From contig NZ_KI259221.1 of the NCBI RefSeq assembly GCF_000467855.2, positions 166,913-230,912 on the forward strand: 64,000 nt of DNA. The letters are read 5' to 3'. Within the stretch, counting starts at the first letter, position 1. Each line of letters starts with the position of its first letter. A program made the position numbers and the translations under genes. Of this stretch, positions 36,087 to 46,243 are shown piece after piece. The stretch is from Porphyromonas sp. oral taxon 278 str. W7784. Its GTDB lineage: Bacteria; Bacteroidota; Bacteroidia; Bacteroidales; Porphyromonadaceae. The notes under the pieces were generated by a model. That model made no database searches. It was given only the letters and a program-made list of their open reading frames with translations, and was not told where the DNA came from.

Positions 36087-36290
36087 ATGAAGATCCTACT
36101 CAATGGAGAGCCTACCCTCCTCCCCACCCCCTGTACCCTCCCTGAGGCTCTAGCTCAGCTAGGCCGTGAGCTCCCCCCACGCTCGGCGGTAGCTATCAAC
36201 GCTCAGATCATCCCACGCCCCTCGCTAGACGACACCCTGCTCGAGGAGGGCGATGATGTCCTCCTCATCCTCCCCACCTTCGGAGGATAG
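36087..36290 (+). CDS. thiS: Sulfur carrier protein ThiS
   Basis: A 67-residue ubiquitin-fold carrier ending in the required Gly-Gly ('LPTFGG'). The C-terminal Gly is adenylated by ThiF and thiocarboxylated to donate sulfur to ThiG. It is the first gene after the TPP riboswitch, about 165 bases beyond the aptamer. Confidence 0.95.
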   Translation: MKILLNGEPTLLPTPCTLPEALAQLGRELPPRSAVAINAQIIPRPSLDDTLLEEGDDVLLILPTFGG

Positions 36291-36295
36291 CCTAG

Positions 36296-38164
<1,869 letters not shown>

Positions 38165-38175
38165 GACCAGCTCCT

Positions 38176-40143
38176 ATGCTACCTCATCAGATCATCGCCC
38201 TCACGCCCCCCGACCTTAGGGGGGCTGAGGAGGCGATATGGATAGGACAGCTCCTTCGCCTCGGCTTGTGTCGTGTACACATACGTAAGCCTGGGGCTTC
38301 TAAGGAGGCACTGATGGAGCTCCTTGAGGCAATACCTAGGGAACTGAGACGAAGGTGCGTCTTATCCCATCATGTCGACTTAGTTAGGGAGTTAGGCTTA
38401 GGAGGAGTGCATCTCTCAGTCTCTGACTGGAGGGGACTCTCTAGCCGTCCCGAGGATCTTCGTCCCGACCAACTAGTAGGGGTAAGTTGCCACAGCCGAG
38501 CGGAACTAGAGGCACTCCCCTTCCTTCCCAGCTATGCTTATCTAAGTCCCGTAGCTCCGAGCCTAAGTAAGGCAGGATATGGTGCTACTGGAGCTTGGTC
38601 GGACGAGGAGCTCATAGACCTCTGCCGATCGTACCCCTTCCCCCTCGTTGCCCTTGGCGGTATTCAACCAGAGAATGCTAACTCCTTCCTCCGCCGGGGC
38701 TTCTCAGTGGTGGCCAGCCTAGGCTATTGGGAGGGGCTTAGGATCCATGAGCTTGAGGGAGCGCTACGACGCTTGTGCCAGCCGACTATCCTCTTCTGTG
38801 GCGGACTCGACCCAACAGCAGAAGCGGGGATCACGGCCGATGCTCGCCACGCAGAGCGCCTCGGTGCTAGGTGCTACACGGTAGCTACGGCTCTGACCCG
38901 GCAGGATGCTCATTCCTTCTATGGATGCACCTCGGTCACGGAGGAGGAGCTTGTAGGGCAGCTGGAGGCGCTCTCCCAGCAACGCCCTCCCGAAGTCGCT
39001 AAGATCGGTCTCGTCACCTCGCTTGGGCAAGTACTTACGCTCACTAAGCATCTTCGCCGTCTCTTCCCTACCAGCTTGATCGTCTGGGATCCGATACTGA
39101 GGACGAGCTCAGGCTACTCGCTCCTCTCCGACTGTACACCTGAGTCCCTGCACCAGGCTATAGGTGAAGTTGACCTCCTTCTCCCTAATGCTTATGAGCG
39201 GGAAGTACTCTTCGGAGGGATCCCCCCGCAAGAGGTCGCCCGGCACTCGGGTACGATACTTCTCTGTAAGTCCGCCCAAGTGACAAGCGATGGGATCACC
39301 GATATCGCCTACCTCCCCGATGGCATGGAGATCCGGCGCACCGCACCAGCTACAGGGCAAGACCGCCATGGTACCGGCTGTCTCTACGCATCAGAGCTCG
39401 CCGTAGCGCTTGACTGTGGGGAAGAGCTCGGCCAAGCTATGGGAAGGGCACAGCGCTCCGTAGGGTGCTACCGTAGTGGGAGCATGCTTCCCAAGAGGGA
39501 GGGACAAGCGCATCTAGGACGACGTATGTTCGTCACCCACGGCAGGACAAGCACGGAGATCCTCCAGCAGGCAGAGCGTGTCCTTAGGCTGGGACTAGCG
39601 GACATCGTCCAGCTACGGATGAAGGGAAGTGATTGGGCGACAATACTAGATACTGCTCGTGATCTACAGGCGCTCTGCCGAAGCTTCGGAGTACCGCTGA
39701 TCATCAATGACCATGTAGACATCGCCGCACTTATCTCTGCAGATGGGCTGCACTTAGGCAAGGAAGATATGTCTCCTACCCTTGCTCGTCAGCTCCTCGG
39801 ACCTTCGGCGCTGATCGGCCGTACCTGCAATAGCCAGGAGGATCTGGACAAGGCTCTTGCCTTCCCCGTAGACTATATAGGCCTAGGACCTTTTCGATTC
39901 ACCAAGACGAAGGAGAAGCTTGCTCCCCAGCTAGGGCTAGAGGGCTACCGACGACTCAAGCTACACCACTACCCTCTCCCCGTCTATGCTATCGGGGGCA
40001 TCCAACTAGAAGATGCTCCAGCCCTCTACACCACAGGTATCTACGGGATCGCTATGAGTGGCGCCCTCATCGAAGCACCCGATATACCCCAGCATCCCTC
40101 CAACTATCACTCAAACAACATAACCACTACAGATCCATGCTAA
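38176..40143 (+). CDS. thiDE: Three-domain thiamine enzyme: TenI-like + HMP-P kinase (ThiD) + thiamine phosphate synthase (ThiE)
   Basis: A 655-residue fusion. Residues 1-200 form a ThiE/TenI-type barrel ('VHIRKPGAS', 'LSHHVDLV', 'GVSCHS', '[16 protein letters not shown]', 'VALGGIQ') lacking the classic thiazole-synthase substrate motifs; a TenI-like thiazole tautomerase is the likeliest reading. Residues 202-435 are a ThiD kinase ('[15 protein letters not shown]', '[11 protein letters not shown]', 'DRHGTGC'). Residues 450-635 are a complete ThiE ('QLRMKG', 'INDHVDIA', 'LHLGKED', '[14 protein letters not shown]', 'YAIGGIQ'). I use the start at 38176 ([12 protein letters not shown]); an upstream start at 38143 would overlap thiC. 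The stop overlaps thiG by seven bases. Confidence 0.9.
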   Translation: MLPHQIIALTPPDLRGAEEAIWIGQLLRLGLCRVHIRKPGASKEALMELLEAIPRELRRRCVLSHHVDLVRELGLGGVHLSVSDWRGLSSRPEDLRPDQLVGVSCHSRAELEALPFLPSYAYLSPVAPSLSKAGYGATGAWSDEELIDLCRSYPFPLVALGGIQPENANSFLRRGFSVVASLGYWEGLRIHELEGALRRLCQPTILFCGGLDPTAEAGITADARHAERLGARCYTVATALTRQDAHSFYGCTSVTEEELVGQLEALSQQRPPEVAKIGLVTSLGQVLTLTKHLRRLFPTSLIVWDPILRTSSGYSLLSDCTPESLHQAIGEVDLLLPNAYEREVLFGGIPPQEVARHSGTILLCKSAQVTSDGITDIAYLPDGMEIRRTAPATGQDRHGTGCLYASELAVALDCGEELGQAMGRAQRSVGCYRSGSMLPKREGQAHLGRRMFVTHGRTSTEILQQAERVLRLGLADIVQLRMKGSDWATILDTARDLQALCRSFGVPLIINDHVDIAALISADGLHLGKEDMSPTLARQLLGPSALIGRTCNSQEDLDKALAFPVDYIGLGPFRFTKTKEKLAPQLGLEGYRRLKLHHYPLPVYAIGGIQLEDAPALYTTGIYGIAMSGALIEAPDIPQHPSNYHSNNITTTDPC

Positions 40144-40910
40144 CCATAGCGAACAAGACCTTCCACTCCCGCTTATTCCTCGGGACAGGTAAGTTTGCCT
40201 CCCCCTCCCTGATGGCTCAGGCAGTCGAAGCCTCGGGTACTGAACTCGTCACCGTGGCGCTCAAGCGTATAGAGCTGGACGAAGCCTCTTCAGACGACAT
40301 GATCTCCCCGCTTGACCGCCCAGGACTTTCCCTACTGCCTAATACAAGTGGAGCACGTACAGCCGAGGAAGCGATCCTTGCTGCCGAGCTGGGACGAGAA
40401 GCGCTACAGACCGACTGGCTCAAACTAGAGATTCACCCCGATCCCCGCTACCTCATGCCCGACCCCATCGAGACTCTTCGTGCGGCGGAGGCACTAGTGA
40501 AGCGAGGCTTTGCCGTCTTGCCCTACGTGCAAGCCGACCCTGTCCTCTGTAAGAGGTTAGAAGAGGTAGGCTGTGCCACTGTCATGCCCTTAGCCGCTCC
40601 TATCGGCAGTAATAGGGGGCTAGACACACGAGCACTACTGAGGATCATCATCGCAGAGAGCACCATCCCCGTCGTCGTCGATGCCGGAATAGGGGCACCA
40701 AGCCATGCTGCCGAGTGTATGGAGCTAGGAGCCGATGCTGTCCTCGTCAATACCGCCATCGCTACAGCACAAGATCCTGTATCCATGGCTGAAGCCTTCC
40801 GCCTAGGTGTCGAAGCTGGTCGTAGGGCCTACTTAGCGAAGCTTGCTCCTAAGCGGATGGAGGCAGAAGCCTCCTCCCCCTTCACTTCTTTCCTCTTTAC
40901 CTCGAAATAG
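40137..40910 (+). CDS. thiG: Thiazole synthase
   Basis: A 257-residue ThiG forming the thiazole ring from deoxyxylulose 5-phosphate, dehydroglycine and ThiS thiocarboxylate. Signatures: '[10 protein letters not shown]', '[10 protein letters not shown]', '[14 protein letters not shown]', '[14 protein letters not shown]', '[31 protein letters not shown]'. The ATG overlaps the preceding stop, so translation is coupled. The DXP precursor is made by dxs in this window. Confidence 0.97.
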   Translation: MLTIANKTFHSRLFLGTGKFASPSLMAQAVEASGTELVTVALKRIELDEASSDDMISPLDRPGLSLLPNTSGARTAEEAILAAELGREALQTDWLKLEIHPDPRYLMPDPIETLRAAEALVKRGFAVLPYVQADPVLCKRLEEVGCATVMPLAAPIGSNRGLDTRALLRIIIAESTIPVVVDAGIGAPSHAAECMELGADAVLVNTAIATAQDPVSMAEAFRLGVEAGRRAYLAKLAPKRMEAEASSPFTSFLFTSK

Positions 40911-40915
40911 CTACC

Positions 40916-42028
40916 GTGGAGACTACAGCATATGATTTCCTACGGAGGTACGACTTCGAAGACCTTCGTAGGAGGATCTACGCCCAGACAGCGGAAGACG
41001 TAGAGCGTGCCCTAGCTCAGCCCTACCGCACGACGGAGGACTTCATCGCTCTCGTCTCTCCGGCAGCAGTACCCTATCTGGAGGTGATGGCTCGTGAAGC
41101 CCACCGACTCACTATAGAGCGCTACGGGAAGACCCTACAGCTCTACCTCCCCCTTTACCTGTCTAATATCTGCTCGAATAGCTGTGTCTACTGTGGCTTC
41201 AGCAAGGAGAATAAGATCCGACGTCGCCAGCTCACACTCTCGGAGATCGACCGGGAAGTGGAGGCGATCAAAAGGCTTGGCTTCAGGCACCTGCTACTGG
41301 TAAGTGGAGAGGATCTACGTAGCTCCTCTTGGCAGTACTACCTAGAGGTCGTGAAGCATCTACGTCCTCACTTCGCCCAGCTCTCCCTAGAGGTACAGCC
41401 CCTTAGCACGGAGCAGTACCACGCCCTCGGTAGTGCTGGTATCAGCTACGTATGCGTCTATCAGGAGACTTACCACGAGGCTCACTATCCCCGCTACCAC
41501 CTAGCGGGGAAGAAGGCCGACTACCGCTACCGCCTCGAGACCCCCGATCGTATCGCTCAGGCAGGAATAGAGAAGATCGGACTGGGGGCACTCCTGGGCC
41601 TCGAGGAATGGCGCACCGATAGTACCTTCACGGCGCTACATCTGAGCTACCTCAAGCGCAAGTACCGCCAGACCCGCTACTCTATTTCGCTCCCTCGCCT
41701 GCGCCCTGCGGTAGGCGCCTACGAGCCCTCTTGTCCCATCGATGATCTAGGCCTAGTGCAACTCATCCTTGCCTTCCGTCTCCTCGATCCCCATGTCGAG
41801 ATCTCTCTCTCCACGAGAGAATCGGAGACGCTACGCAATCACGTCTTGCCCCTCGGCATCACGAGCATGAGTGCCGGGAGCCATACAGAACCAGGAGGCT
41901 ATGCCGAGCAACATGCGGACCTCGAGCAGTTCTCTATCAATGACAGTCGTTCGCCAGAGGAGTTCGTCGCCTATCTGCGCTCCGTGGGCTACGAACCTAT
42001 TTGGAAGGATTGGGACACATGGATGTAA
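40916..42028 (+). CDS. thiH: 2-iminoacetate synthase (tyrosine lyase)
   Basis: A 370-residue radical SAM enzyme cleaving tyrosine to dehydroglycine for the thiazole. The cluster motif is in 'NICSNSCVYCGFSKENKI' (CX3CX2C), with 'LLVSGEDLRSSS' and 'GLGALLGLEEWRTDS' following. Use of ThiH and not ThiO indicates anaerobic thiazole synthesis. The only start consistent with the spacing is GTG at 40916, six bases after the thiG stop. Confidence 0.95.
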   Translation: METTAYDFLRRYDFEDLRRRIYAQTAEDVERALAQPYRTTEDFIALVSPAAVPYLEVMAREAHRLTIERYGKTLQLYLPLYLSNICSNSCVYCGFSKENKIRRRQLTLSEIDREVEAIKRLGFRHLLLVSGEDLRSSSWQYYLEVVKHLRPHFAQLSLEVQPLSTEQYHALGSAGISYVCVYQETYHEAHYPRYHLAGKKADYRYRLETPDRIAQAGIEKIGLGALLGLEEWRTDSTFTALHLSYLKRKYRQTRYSISLPRLRPAVGAYEPSCPIDDLGLVQLILAFRLLDPHVEISLSTRESETLRNHVLPLGITSMSAGSHTEPGGYAEQHADLEQFSINDSRSPEEFVAYLRSVGYEPIWKDWDTWM

Positions 42029-42765
42029 GGCGTAGCGGGACGGAGGTCCTAGGGCTCGAGGAGTGGCAGGAGCGCTATGCCCGCCAGCTCCTACTCCCCG
42101 AAGTCGGGAGGGAGGGACAAGAGCTACTTGATCGGAAGTCCATAGCGGTCGTCGGTGCTGGCGGGCTGGGCTCTACCCTCCTACCGGTACTAGTAGGAGC
42201 CGGAGTTGGCAAGGTCTTGATCGTCGACTCAGACACCGTCTCTCGGAGCAACCTCCCTCGTCAAACCCTCTACACCACCGAGGATCTTGGGGAGAAGAAA
42301 GCCCTACTCGCTGCTCGGCGTCTCAAGGCATACAACCCTCACTGTACCCTCACGACCTCCACTGAGCGCCTATCGCCCACCAATGCCCATCAGCTCCTCT
42401 CGGGCAAGGACTTGATCCTCGATGCCACGGACAATGAAGAAGCTCGCCGTCTCATCGATAGCGTTACTCGGGAGGCGGGGCAGCACTGGCTCTACAGCTC
42501 GATCGACGGTTGGTGCGGACAGGTGGCGCTCTTCACTCCCGAGGGGAAGGGCTACTGTGACCTCTTCCCCGAGTCCCCTTCTACTTCGGAAGGACTAGAG
42601 GGTAGCTCCACTCCTATACCTGTGATCTCCTCCACGCCAGCACTACTGGGAAGTATAGCGGGGGCAGAGGCGCTCAAGCACCTCCTCGGCCTCGCTACCC
42701 TGCTCTCCGATCACCTGCTCCTCGTCGACAGTCTCCACTGGTCCTTCCAGCTCCTCAAGCGCTGA
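42019..42765 (+). CDS. thiF: ThiF-family adenylyltransferase, zinc cysteines reduced
   Basis: A 248-residue E1-like enzyme that adenylates the ThiS C-terminus. ATP site 'VVGAGGLGSTLLPVL', 'IVDSDTVSRSNLPRQTLY', 'LILDATDNEEARRLID' and 'ALLGSIAGAEALKHLLG' are intact. The zinc-binding CXXC pairs of many ThiF/MoeB proteins are not present: only one Cys remains in 'GYCDLFPESP', and no C-terminal pair is seen. The start at 42019 (MDVRRSG) overlaps the thiH stop by ten bases; an upstream TTG at 42001 is less likely. Last gene of the thiamine operon. Confidence 0.9.
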   Translation: MDVRRSGTEVLGLEEWQERYARQLLLPEVGREGQELLDRKSIAVVGAGGLGSTLLPVLVGAGVGKVLIVDSDTVSRSNLPRQTLYTTEDLGEKKALLAARRLKAYNPHCTLTTSTERLSPTNAHQLLSGKDLILDATDNEEARRLIDSVTREAGQHWLYSSIDGWCGQVALFTPEGKGYCDLFPESPSTSEGLEGSSTPIPVISSTPALLGSIAGAEALKHLLGLATLLSDHLLLVDSLHWSFQLLKR

Positions 42766-42808
42766 ACTCGTCGACACCCCGCGAGCCTTCTAACCCCGTA
42801 GATACAGC

Positions 42809-42870
42809 GAGGGCTTCGTCTACTCCTAGGTGGGAATAACCTCCCTTCCCTATGGATAGACGAAGCCCTC
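42809..42870. terminator. Bidirectional hairpin between thiF and the MarR gene
   Basis: 13-bp stem GAGGGCTTCGTCT / AGACGAAGCCCTC in a convergent gap. Weak T-content on both sides. Confidence 0.6.
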
Positions 42871-42888
42871 TCTGCTTAGAGTGACGCC

Positions 42889-43260
42889 CTAGGATAAGAG
42901 CGTCTCGAGGGGGAGCTGCTGGAGGAACTCCGGCAGGACAAACGGGTGCTCCTTCAGACGAGCAAGCAGGCTACTACCCTCGGAGGTCAACTCGAAGAAG
43001 ACCTGACGACGGTCTTCTCGTCCGAGGCTACGAGTGACGAAGCCTCGATCCTCGAGGGCGTTGACCACCCGAGAGGTCAGCGAGGCACTTAGCCCCGTTT
43101 GCTCACTGACGAAGGAAGCAGGGACACGCTCTTGAGCGATGGCACAGAGCGTCATAGCCTCATTGAGGGAGAGGGAGAAAGCCTCTCCCAGAGCGCTTTC
43201 TAGTTCGGCTAAGGCCCTAGCGAGTGCACGCATCAGGCAGATAGACTGTACAGGCTCCAT
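42889..43260 (-). CDS. MarR-family transcriptional regulator
   Basis: A 123-residue winged-helix regulator. 'LSLNEAMTLCAIAQERVPASFVSEQTGLSASLTSRVVNALEDRGFV' holds the HTH and recognition helix, and 'LGREDRRQVFFELTSEG' is the wing. It follows the sulfur-transfer flavoprotein gene by nine bases, so it is transcribed from that gene's promoter and probably regulates it. Possible ligands (oxidants, persulfide) cannot be told from sequence; there is a Cys at residues 8 and 39. Confidence 0.88.
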   Translation of the reverse strand: MEPVQSICLMRALARALAELESALGEAFSLSLNEAMTLCAIAQERVPASFVSEQTGLSASLTSRVVNALEDRGFVTRSLGREDRRQVFFELTSEGSSLLARLKEHPFVLPEFLQQLPLETLLS

Positions 43261-43269
43261 GATCAGGGG

Positions 43270-45744
43270 TTAGATGAAGAGATTGACACGGGAGCGCTCT
43301 GCCCGCTCCATGTACGAGGCGACACCGCCGACAGTGACTTCGTCGAGGAGTTCGCTTCGGTCGATACCTAGGACATCCATAGACATCTGGCAGGCGATGA
43401 ACTCTACCCCCTGATCCAGCGCCTGCTGTCGGAGGGTTTCGAGGCTATCGACGCCCTTGGAGCGCATGAGGTAGCGCATGAGGCGAGGCCCTATGCCGAG
43501 GAAGTTCATCTTAGAGAGGGGAAGCTGTCGGGTATCCGAGGGAAGCATCCAGGCGAAGAGACGGGCAAGGAAGTCCTTCTTCACTGGTGGCTTCTGAGCC
43601 TTCTTGATAGCACCGAGCCCCCAGAAGGTGAAGAAGATGCTGACCTTCGTCCCTGTAGCCGCAGCACCATTAGCGAGGATGAAGGTCGCCAGCGCCTTGT
43701 CTAGATCCTCACTGAAGAGGATGAAGGTCTTCCCGTGGGCGCCGTCCTGCGTCTGAGCTGTGGCTATAGCACAGGGCGAGGCCTTCTCGATACGAGCGGT
43801 ATAGACGCCCCCCTTTGCCTCCTGAGAGAGGAAGCGGTGTCCCGTGGAGTGACACCAAGCTTCAGCGTCTCGGGGGAAGCCCGCATCTGTGGCCTGGACC
43901 TCTAGTATCTCCCCTGGGGTGAGCGCCTCCATCGCCTGCTTGAGCTGGACAATCGGGCCAGGGCACTGTAGCCCGCAGGCATTGAGCTGATGCACGCTTG
44001 CTGATGCGGGTGAAGAAGCCTGCTCTAGTGAGGGCTTCTTCACTGACGAAGCGGAGGAGGTATCGGGCAGAGGGTTGGGAGCCGTAGCTGCTCGGTAGGT
44101 CTTGATCCCCCCGATGAGGTTACGGACTTCTGAGAAGCCGTTGGATCGTAGGATATTCGATGCTAGATAGCCACGAAGCCCGACACCGCAGAAGAGCCAG
44201 ACAGGCTTGTCGCTTGGGATCTCCCCTAGTCGCTCCCGGAGGTCATCGAGGGGAATGTTCACCGCTCCTGGTAGTGACCCTAAGCGAGCTTCGTACTCCG
44301 TACGAACATCGATCAGGGTGATCTCGTCGAGACGAGCATCACGAAGCTCACGCCAATAGAGCGGGAGCATCTTCCCCGAGAGAATGTTGCTCGCTACGTA
44401 GCCAGAGATAGCGACGGGATCCTTCGCCGAGGAGAAAGGTGGAGCATAGGCATGCTCTAGCTCTGTGAGCTCCCCGACGGTAGCACCTCGCTTGATAGCT
44501 AGGGCATACTGGTCGATACGTGTGTCTACCCCCTCGTAGCCGACGATCTGAGCGCCATAGAGTTTGCCGTCCTCGGGGGAGAAGGTGACCTTGATATCCA
44601 TCTGCCGAGCACCAGGGTAATAACCAGCGTGCGAGGCGGTATGGATCGTCGCCGAGAGATAGGGTATCTCGAGCTGACGAAGACGCTTAGCAGGAAGGCC
44701 TGTAGTAGCTACAGTCAGGTCGAAGACCTTCGCAATGGCCGTACCGATAGACCCTTCGTAGCGCTCACGGTTGCCTAGGTGAATGTTGTCCGCTACGAGG
44801 CGTGCCTGACGATTGGCAGGACCGGCAAGATAGTTGAGCCAAGGCTTGCCCGTGAGCGGATGGGGGAACTCTATAGCATCGCCGACAGCGTAGATGTCGG
44901 GGTCGGATGTCTGTAGGTACTCATTGACTTCGATCCCTCGAGCCTCGCCGATACGTAGCCCTGCAGCTTCGGCGAGCCGGGTCTCGGGACGCACTCCTAT
45001 CGACAGGATCACTAGATCGGTCTCAAGCGTGCTGCCAGACTGGAAGCGCACGGCTAGCCCCCCTTCTCTTTCCTCAAAGGACTGGACCGCCTGCTCGAGG
45101 AAAAGCTTCACCCCTTGCTCTCGTAGATGCTCATGCACGAAGCTTGCCATCGAGTAGTCCATGGGTGCCATCACCTGCGGAGCCATCTCAATGACGGAGA
45201 CTTCGGCTCCTGCGTGGACGAGGTTCTCCGCCATCTCTAGTCCGATGAAACCACCACCTACGATGACGGCACGGCGTACCTGATGCTCCGAGAGGTAGGC
45301 CTTGATACGATCGGTATCCTGGACGTTGCGTAGAGTGAAGACCCCCTCTAGGTCTATCCCTGGGAGGGGAGGACGCACGGGAGCAGCCCCAGGAGAGAGG
45401 AGAAGCTTGTCATAGGCCTCGGTATAGACCTGGCCGTCAGCAGTCCTCACGGTGACCTGTTTGCTCGCTGGGGCGATGGCGGTGACCTCGCTCTGGGTAC
45501 GCACATCGAGTGCAAAGCGCTTACCGAAGGCCTCGGGCGTCTGGACAAAGAGGCGGTCACGCTCCTCGATCACCCCACCTATATAGTAGGGCAAGCCACA
45601 GTTGGCGTAGGAGATATATTCCCCCTTCTCGAAGAGGATGATCTCAGCCTCTTCGGTGAGGCGTCTTAGTCGTGCTGCTGCAGTAGCTCCACCGGCGACA
45701 CCACCGACGATAAGGTAGCGCTTACGCTGGGTATTTTCTTTCAT
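43270..45744 (-). CDS. CoA-disulfide-reductase-like flavoprotein fused to rhodanese, TusA and DsrE domains
   Basis: An 824-residue protein. Residues 1-330 form an FAD/NAD(P)H domain ('LIVGGVAGGATAAARLRR', 'SYANCGLPYYIGG' with the redox Cys49, 'AVIVGGGFIGLEMAENL', 'DIYAVGDAIE'). A dimerisation domain runs to about 450, then a rhodanese domain (about 465-560, active loop 'LFCGVGLRGYLA'). A TusA/SirA domain follows (about 600-680, 'NACGLQCPGPIVQLKQAM'), then a DsrE-like domain to the C-terminus. This set suggests NAD(P)H-linked persulfide or CoA-disulfide chemistry with sulfur relay. I chose the start at 45744; an extension would cross the promoter. A MarR gene follows. Confidence 0.9.
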   Translation of the reverse strand: MKENTQRKRYLIVGGVAGGATAAARLRRLTEEAEIILFEKGEYISYANCGLPYYIGGVIEERDRLFVQTPEAFGKRFALDVRTQSEVTAIAPASKQVTVRTADGQVYTEAYDKLLLSPGAAPVRPPLPGIDLEGVFTLRNVQDTDRIKAYLSEHQVRRAVIVGGGFIGLEMAENLVHAGAEVSVIEMAPQVMAPMDYSMASFVHEHLREQGVKLFLEQAVQSFEEREGGLAVRFQSGSTLETDLVILSIGVRPETRLAEAAGLRIGEARGIEVNEYLQTSDPDIYAVGDAIEFPHPLTGKPWLNYLAGPANRQARLVADNIHLGNRERYEGSIGTAIAKVFDLTVATTGLPAKRLRQLEIPYLSATIHTASHAGYYPGARQMDIKVTFSPEDGKLYGAQIVGYEGVDTRIDQYALAIKRGATVGELTELEHAYAPPFSSAKDPVAISGYVASNILSGKMLPLYWRELRDARLDEITLIDVRTEYEARLGSLPGAVNIPLDDLRERLGEIPSDKPVWLFCGVGLRGYLASNILRSNGFSEVRNLIGGIKTYRAATAPNPLPDTSSASSVKKPSLEQASSPASASVHQLNACGLQCPGPIVQLKQAMEALTPGEILEVQATDAGFPRDAEAWCHSTGHRFLSQEAKGGVYTARIEKASPCAIATAQTQDGAHGKTFILFSEDLDKALATFILANGAAATGTKVSIFFTFWGLGAIKKAQKPPVKKDFLARLFAWMLPSDTRQLPLSKMNFLGIGPRLMRYLMRSKGVDSLETLRQQALDQGVEFIACQMSMDVLGIDRSELLDEVTVGGVASYMERAERSRVNLFI

Positions 45745-45808
45745 TAGTTGGATAGCATTACTTGTATTTCGTGCACTCGCTGGGAGCTGCTCCCTCGGAG
45801 AACGAGTG

Positions 45809-45838
45809 CAAAGATACAACAAGCTTCTATTAGACAAA
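45809..45838 (-). promoter_or_regulatory. Promoter of the flavoprotein-MarR operon
   Basis: TTTG (45835-45838) and TATCTTTG (45809-45816) on the minus strand, spaced 18 bases: a close match to the Bacteroidota -33/-7 pair. Confidence 0.7.
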
Positions 45839-46090
45839 GTTTCCAGCGGAAAATATTTACGCCAGAGAGTGAGTAGGGTTAACTACCTTCGGTCAAAACT
45901 CTAGCCTAGAAGGTCATACTGCTACTGAAAGGAGACCCTTCCGCCTGCCTCCTCCTTCCCAAGGGCTGTTTTCCTCCTCAGTAAGGGCTATCACTGAGCA
46001 GGCAAAGCAGAGCTTCTTCCCCCAAGGAATCCCCGAGCATGGCTCCCCTACTCTTGCAACAATACCTCCCGAAGCGCACACTGATGAATG
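45839..46090. other. Gene-free stretch upstream of the flavoprotein promoter
   Basis: No credible coding frame or recognised RNA. It ends at a family C palindrome cluster; the remaining bases to the trkH stop at 46244 also hold nothing recognisable. Confidence 0.5.
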
Positions 46091-46161
46091 CCGAAGAGGC
46101 ACCAGTAGCGCCTCGATCGACGTACTACTGGTGCCTCTTCGGTGTTAGTACTAGCGCCTCC
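46091..46161. repeat. Palindrome cluster, family C (copy 1)
   Basis: CCGAAGAGGCACCAGTAG (46091-46108) and its exact reverse complement CTACTGGTGCCTCTTCGG (46125-46142) make an 18-bp perfect stem around a 16-base loop that itself holds CGCCTCGATCGACG. A third partial unit, TAGTACTAGCGCCTCC, follows (46146-46161). No T-run, so it is not an ordinary terminator. Confidence 0.8.
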
Positions 46162-46243
46162 TTAGTAGAGACTCATGGATATGGTGGAGGGAGGCTAAAG
46201 CATACTTGCGATGCACTCCTAGAGCGTGCTCGGAGCTATCCCT

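Noticed and set aside
36087..36290. thiS as a spurious small frame
   Set aside because: It ends in the diagnostic Gly-Gly, has ubiquitin-fold length and heads a thiamine operon, so it is kept as real.
38176..40143. Assembly duplication of thiE to explain two similar barrels in one frame
   Set aside because: The two barrels are clearly diverged in sequence and motifs and are separated by a complete ThiD domain in one open frame.
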